From positions 1 through 9,332 of the forward strand of contig WJKA01000118.1 of the NCBI GenBank assembly GCA_014729375.1: a stretch of 9,332 bases of DNA. The letters are read 5' to 3'. Below the pieces are notes generated by a model. It saw nothing but the letters and a program-made list of their open reading frames with translations. It was not told the origin of the DNA and did not search any database. Source of the DNA: Chitinivibrionales bacterium (GTDB lineage Bacteria > Fibrobacterota > Chitinivibrionia > Chitinivibrionales > WJKA01). A program made the translations under genes and the position numbers. Positions 7,456-9,332 of the stretch are shown piece by piece (position 1 is the first letter of the stretch; each line of letters starts with the position of its first letter).

Positions 7456-7483
7456 ACTATATTTGCCAGAATGCCGGATGCAA
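7456..7483 (-). promoter_or_regulatory. Possible promoter of the TonB-like gene
   Basis: On the minus strand TTGCAT (7483-7478) and TATAGT (7461-7456) are 16 bp apart, about 40 bp upstream of ATG 7413. Spacing and hexamers are acceptable but not strong. It lies in the 168-bp divergent region 7414-7581 shared with folE. I found no convincing promoter for folE in the same stretch. Confidence 0.4.
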
Positions 7484-7568
7484 ATAAAGCACTTTTATTT
7501 TTACATGTATCAGCACCCCGCTGTGCATTTCAGCCCGAAATGTATTTTTTAACAGCAATTTTGAACAG

Positions 7569-7577
7569 GGAAAGGTG
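7569..7577 (+). promoter_or_regulatory. Ribosome binding site deciding the folE start
   Basis: GGAAAGGTG stands 4 nt before ATG 7582. The frame is open upstream to an ATG at 7471, but that 37-residue extension is unlike FolE, lacks a ribosome binding site and overlaps the promoter region of the divergent gene. ATG 7582 is therefore the better start. Confidence 0.7.
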
Positions 7578-7581
7578 TTTT

Positions 7582-8133
7582 ATGGAAGATGCTGTAAGAA
7601 AAATTCTGACTGAAATCGGTGAAGATCCCCGGCGGGAAGGCCTTGTAAAAACACCTGAACGGGTCCGGAAATCATATGAGCACCTGATGAAAGGGTACAG
7701 ACAGGACCCTCAGGAGATTTTAAGCAGTGCCGTATTTCATGAACCGTGCGACAATATGATTATTGTGCGCGATATCGAAATATACAGCATGTGCGAACAT
7801 CATATGCTTCCGTTTTTCGGCAAATGCCATATCGGATACATATCCGAACAGAAAGTATATGGTGTCAGTAAACTTGCCCGGCTTGTCGATTGCTTTGCCC
7901 GGCGTCTTCAGGTTCAGGAACGCCTGACCCACCAGATAGCAAACAGCTTGCCGGAGCCGATTCAGGCGGAAGGCGTGGGGGTTGTTATCGAAGCGCAGCA
8001 TTTATGCATGATGATGCGGGGGGTGAGCAAGCAGAATTCCCATATGATTACATCGGCGATGCTGGGAAGTTTCAGGGACGATCATTCGACCCGCACTGAG
8101 TTCCTCAGACTTGTTTCGATGGAGCGGCGCTGA
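7582..8133 (+). CDS. folE: GTP cyclohydrolase I
   Basis: The 183-aa cytoplasmic enzyme converts GTP to 7,8-dihydroneopterin triphosphate. This is the entry step for tetrahydrofolate and, in many bacteria, for queuosine and other pterins. The zinc site is complete: C71 and H74 in SMCEHHMLPFFGKCHIGY (69-86), and C142 in EAQHLCMMMRGV (137-148). H73 and H140 correspond to further catalytic-site histidines of E. coli FolE. The opening RKILTEIGEDPRREGLVKTP and VYGVSKLARLVDCFARRLQ are also family hallmarks. Length is close to the shorter bacterial type (about 180-190 aa). Its stop codon is one base from the start of the esterase gene, so the two are almost certainly co-transcribed. No other folate or queuosine gene is present nearby. 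Confidence 0.96.
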   Translation: MEDAVRKILTEIGEDPRREGLVKTPERVRKSYEHLMKGYRQDPQEILSSAVFHEPCDNMIIVRDIEIYSMCEHHMLPFFGKCHIGYISEQKVYGVSKLARLVDCFARRLQVQERLTHQIANSLPEPIQAEGVGVVIEAQHLCMMMRGVSKQNSHMITSAMLGSFRDDHSTRTEFLRLVSMERR

Positions 8134-8134
8134 C

Positions 8135-8953
8135 ATGAATGCGCGCATTATCATCGCGCTGCTCCTTGCAGCCGCCGGCTTGAATTCCTGTGCCGCTGCG
8201 GAGAAAACAATTGCAGTTCCCAGTCGTGCAATGAACAGAGAATTTAAAACCAGGATTATTCTCCCGCAAACGTATTCAGGTTCAGGAAAAAACTATTCCG
8301 TGCTATACCTTCTTCACGGGTACGGCGGCGATCATACAAGCTGGACCAGACTCGTTTCTCTCGAGGAACTTTCCAGCCGGTACCACCTCATTTTTGTATG
8401 CGTAAACGGAGACCGCAATTCCTGGTATATCGACAGTCCGGTAGAAGAAAATTCGCTGTTTTCACAATATATTGCGTGTGAAGTTGTCTCGTATATCGAC
8501 AGTACGTATCGAACTCATGCCATAAAAAAAGGCCGGGCGCTGATTGGTTCGAGCATGGGAGGGCATGGCGCCCTGACTATTCTTGCCCGGTATCCGGACA
8601 TATTTGCCGGAGCCGCAAGCATCAGCGGTATTGTCGACCTGACCGATTTCCCCGACGAATGGGAACTTGACAGGGTGCTGGGTCCGTGGAAACAGAACAA
8701 AGAACGGTGGCACCGGTTCTCGTTCGCCGGCATGATTGACTCGCTTCACAATACAAAGTGCATGATTATTTTAGATTGCGGCACCGGCGATCCTGCTGTT
8801 GACGGCAACAGAAAGGCCCATCAAAAACTGCTCTCTCTCGGCATCAGACACCACTACTGCGAACGGCCGGGAAAACATACCCCTCGCTATGTTGCCGATG
8901 CATTTGAGCACCACGTAATAACACTCGGCAGAAAGCTGCTTTCAGCACGGTAA
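8135..8953 (+). CDS. Secreted serine esterase, esterase D / antigen 85 type (PF00756-like)
   Basis: The 272-aa alpha/beta hydrolase probably cleaves acyl or carbohydrate esters outside the cytoplasm. The N-terminus MNARIIIALLLAAAGLNSCA is a signal peptide. LNSC (16-19) could be an atypical lipobox, otherwise cleavage follows the alanines at 20-22. LYLLHGYGGDHTSW (57-70) forms the oxyanion-hole strand. GSSMGGHGAL (138-147) contains the nucleophile S140. CGTGDP (215-220) gives the acid D219 and RPGKHTPRY (244-252) the histidine H248, so the triad is complete. The start at 8135 follows the folE stop by one base and has GGAG (8121-8124) inside the folE end; an in-frame ATG at 8111 would overlap folE and spoil the signal peptide. 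The family covers S-formylglutathione hydrolases, feruloyl and acetyl-xylan esterases and mycolyltransferases; the signal peptide argues against the first. Substrate unknown. Confidence 0.9.
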   Translation: MNARIIIALLLAAAGLNSCAAAEKTIAVPSRAMNREFKTRIILPQTYSGSGKNYSVLYLLHGYGGDHTSWTRLVSLEELSSRYHLIFVCVNGDRNSWYIDSPVEENSLFSQYIACEVVSYIDSTYRTHAIKKGRALIGSSMGGHGALTILARYPDIFAGAASISGIVDLTDFPDEWELDRVLGPWKQNKERWHRFSFAGMIDSLHNTKCMIILDCGTGDPAVDGNRKAHQKLLSLGIRHHYCERPGKHTPRYVADAFEHHVITLGRKLLSAR

Positions 8954-8954
8954 C

Positions 8955-8980
8955 AGCAACAACAGCCCGGATTGCTTTTT
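8955..8980 (+). terminator. Weak candidate terminator after the esterase
   Basis: AGCAA (8955-8959) can pair with TTGCT (8972-8976) across a 12-nt loop, followed by a T run through 8980. The 5-bp stem is poor. It lies in the 25-bp gap between the convergent esterase and ptsI genes, the only place a terminator could sit. Confidence 0.25.
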
Positions 8981-9332
8981 ACACATCGGCGGTAAGCGGC
9001 AGATTCTGCAGTGCGCTTCCAAAGACCCGTTTGTTAAGTGTCGTAAGCCACTGTGCCATTTCTGCGGTGGATGTAATTGCATCTGCATGAGATACGCTCT
9101 CCGACGCTTCTGCAAAACTGATCCGGGAGATAAGCTCTTTCAGAATTGGAATATTTCGCGGCACTACGCTGAATCGACGCAGGCCGAGTCCCACGAGTAA
9201 AAGCGCATGAAATGGATTCCCCGCCATCTCTCCGCATATCGAGAGCGGCTTCCCGTGATTATTGGCCGTTTTTATTGCCGTTCCGATAATTTTCAGGAAT
9301 GCAGGCTCTACAGGATCATACAGATAGTTGAC
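8979..9332 (-). CDS. ptsI: Phosphoenolpyruvate-protein phosphotransferase (PTS enzyme I), C-terminal fragment
   Basis: The last 117 codons and a TAA stop (8981-8979) are visible; the start lies beyond the right edge. The fragment matches the end of the PEP-binding TIM barrel of enzyme I: YLYDPVEPAFLKII (3-16), then ISVCGEMAG-like SICGEMAG (31-38), whose C33 corresponds to the active-site cysteine (Cys502 in E. coli), and LLVGLGLRRFSVVPRNIP (45-62). Enzyme I transfers phosphate from PEP to HPr, starting sugar uptake by the PTS or, in organisms with few transporters, a regulatory cascade. Residues 90-117 continue past the usual barrel end with a short tail. PtsP (enzyme I-Ntr) shares this domain and cannot be excluded without the N-terminus. 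It converges on the esterase gene with a 25-bp gap. Confidence 0.9.
   Translation of the reverse strand, partial: VNYLYDPVEPAFLKIIGTAIKTANNHGKPLSICGEMAGNPFHALLLVGLGLRRFSVVPRNIPILKELISRISFAEASESVSHADAITSTAEMAQWLTTLNKRVFGSALQNLPLTADV

Noticed and set aside
7471..7581. N-terminal 37-residue extension of FolE
   Set aside because: It has no ribosome binding site, overlaps the divergent gene's probable promoter and resembles nothing in the FolE family. The start at 7582 has a good site.

Overview
The window reads as ordinary chromosome of a Gram-negative bacterium with balanced base composition. The signs are periplasmic or envelope proteins with Sec-type signal sequences, a protein with a TonB-like C-terminal domain, an enzyme I (PTS) gene and a large soluble hybrid histidine kinase. 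The combination of an UshA-like metallophosphatase, a TonB/AgmX-like C-terminal domain and a TrpB2-type tryptophan synthase would fit the Fibrobacterota/Chitinivibrionia or delta-proteobacterial-type lineages. That placement is impression only, because no RNA gene or phylogenetic marker is present.

Layout, left to right. 1-1279 (minus, cut by the window edge): a secreted UshA-like metallophosphatase joined to a thioredoxin-fold domain. 1280-1469: AT-rich divergent intergenic region. 1470-2834 (plus): stand-alone TrpB2, followed by a strong intrinsic terminator (2858-2891). 2940-3132: a 193-bp palindromic, MITE-like element with 31-bp imperfect terminal inverted repeats, ending directly against the stop codon of the next gene. 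3133-6309 (minus): hybrid sensor kinase with HAMP-like, GAF, three PAS, HisKA, HATPase and receiver parts, behind a near-consensus promoter (6350-6378). 6424-7413 (minus): single-span membrane protein with a TonB-like C-terminal domain. 7582-8133 and 8135-8953 (plus): folE and a secreted esterase, one base apart. 8979-9332 (minus, cut by the window edge): the C-terminal end of ptsI.

There is no obvious single pathway. The genes look like separate small transcription units (trpB2 alone; kinase; TonB-like gene; folE-esterase) packed divergently and convergently. The two items most worth follow-up are the MITE-like palindrome at 2940-3132 and the metallophosphatase/thioredoxin-fold fusion at 1-1279, whose metal-site and cysteine motifs look altered. 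I saw no CRISPR array, tRNA, rRNA, prophage or intact transposase.
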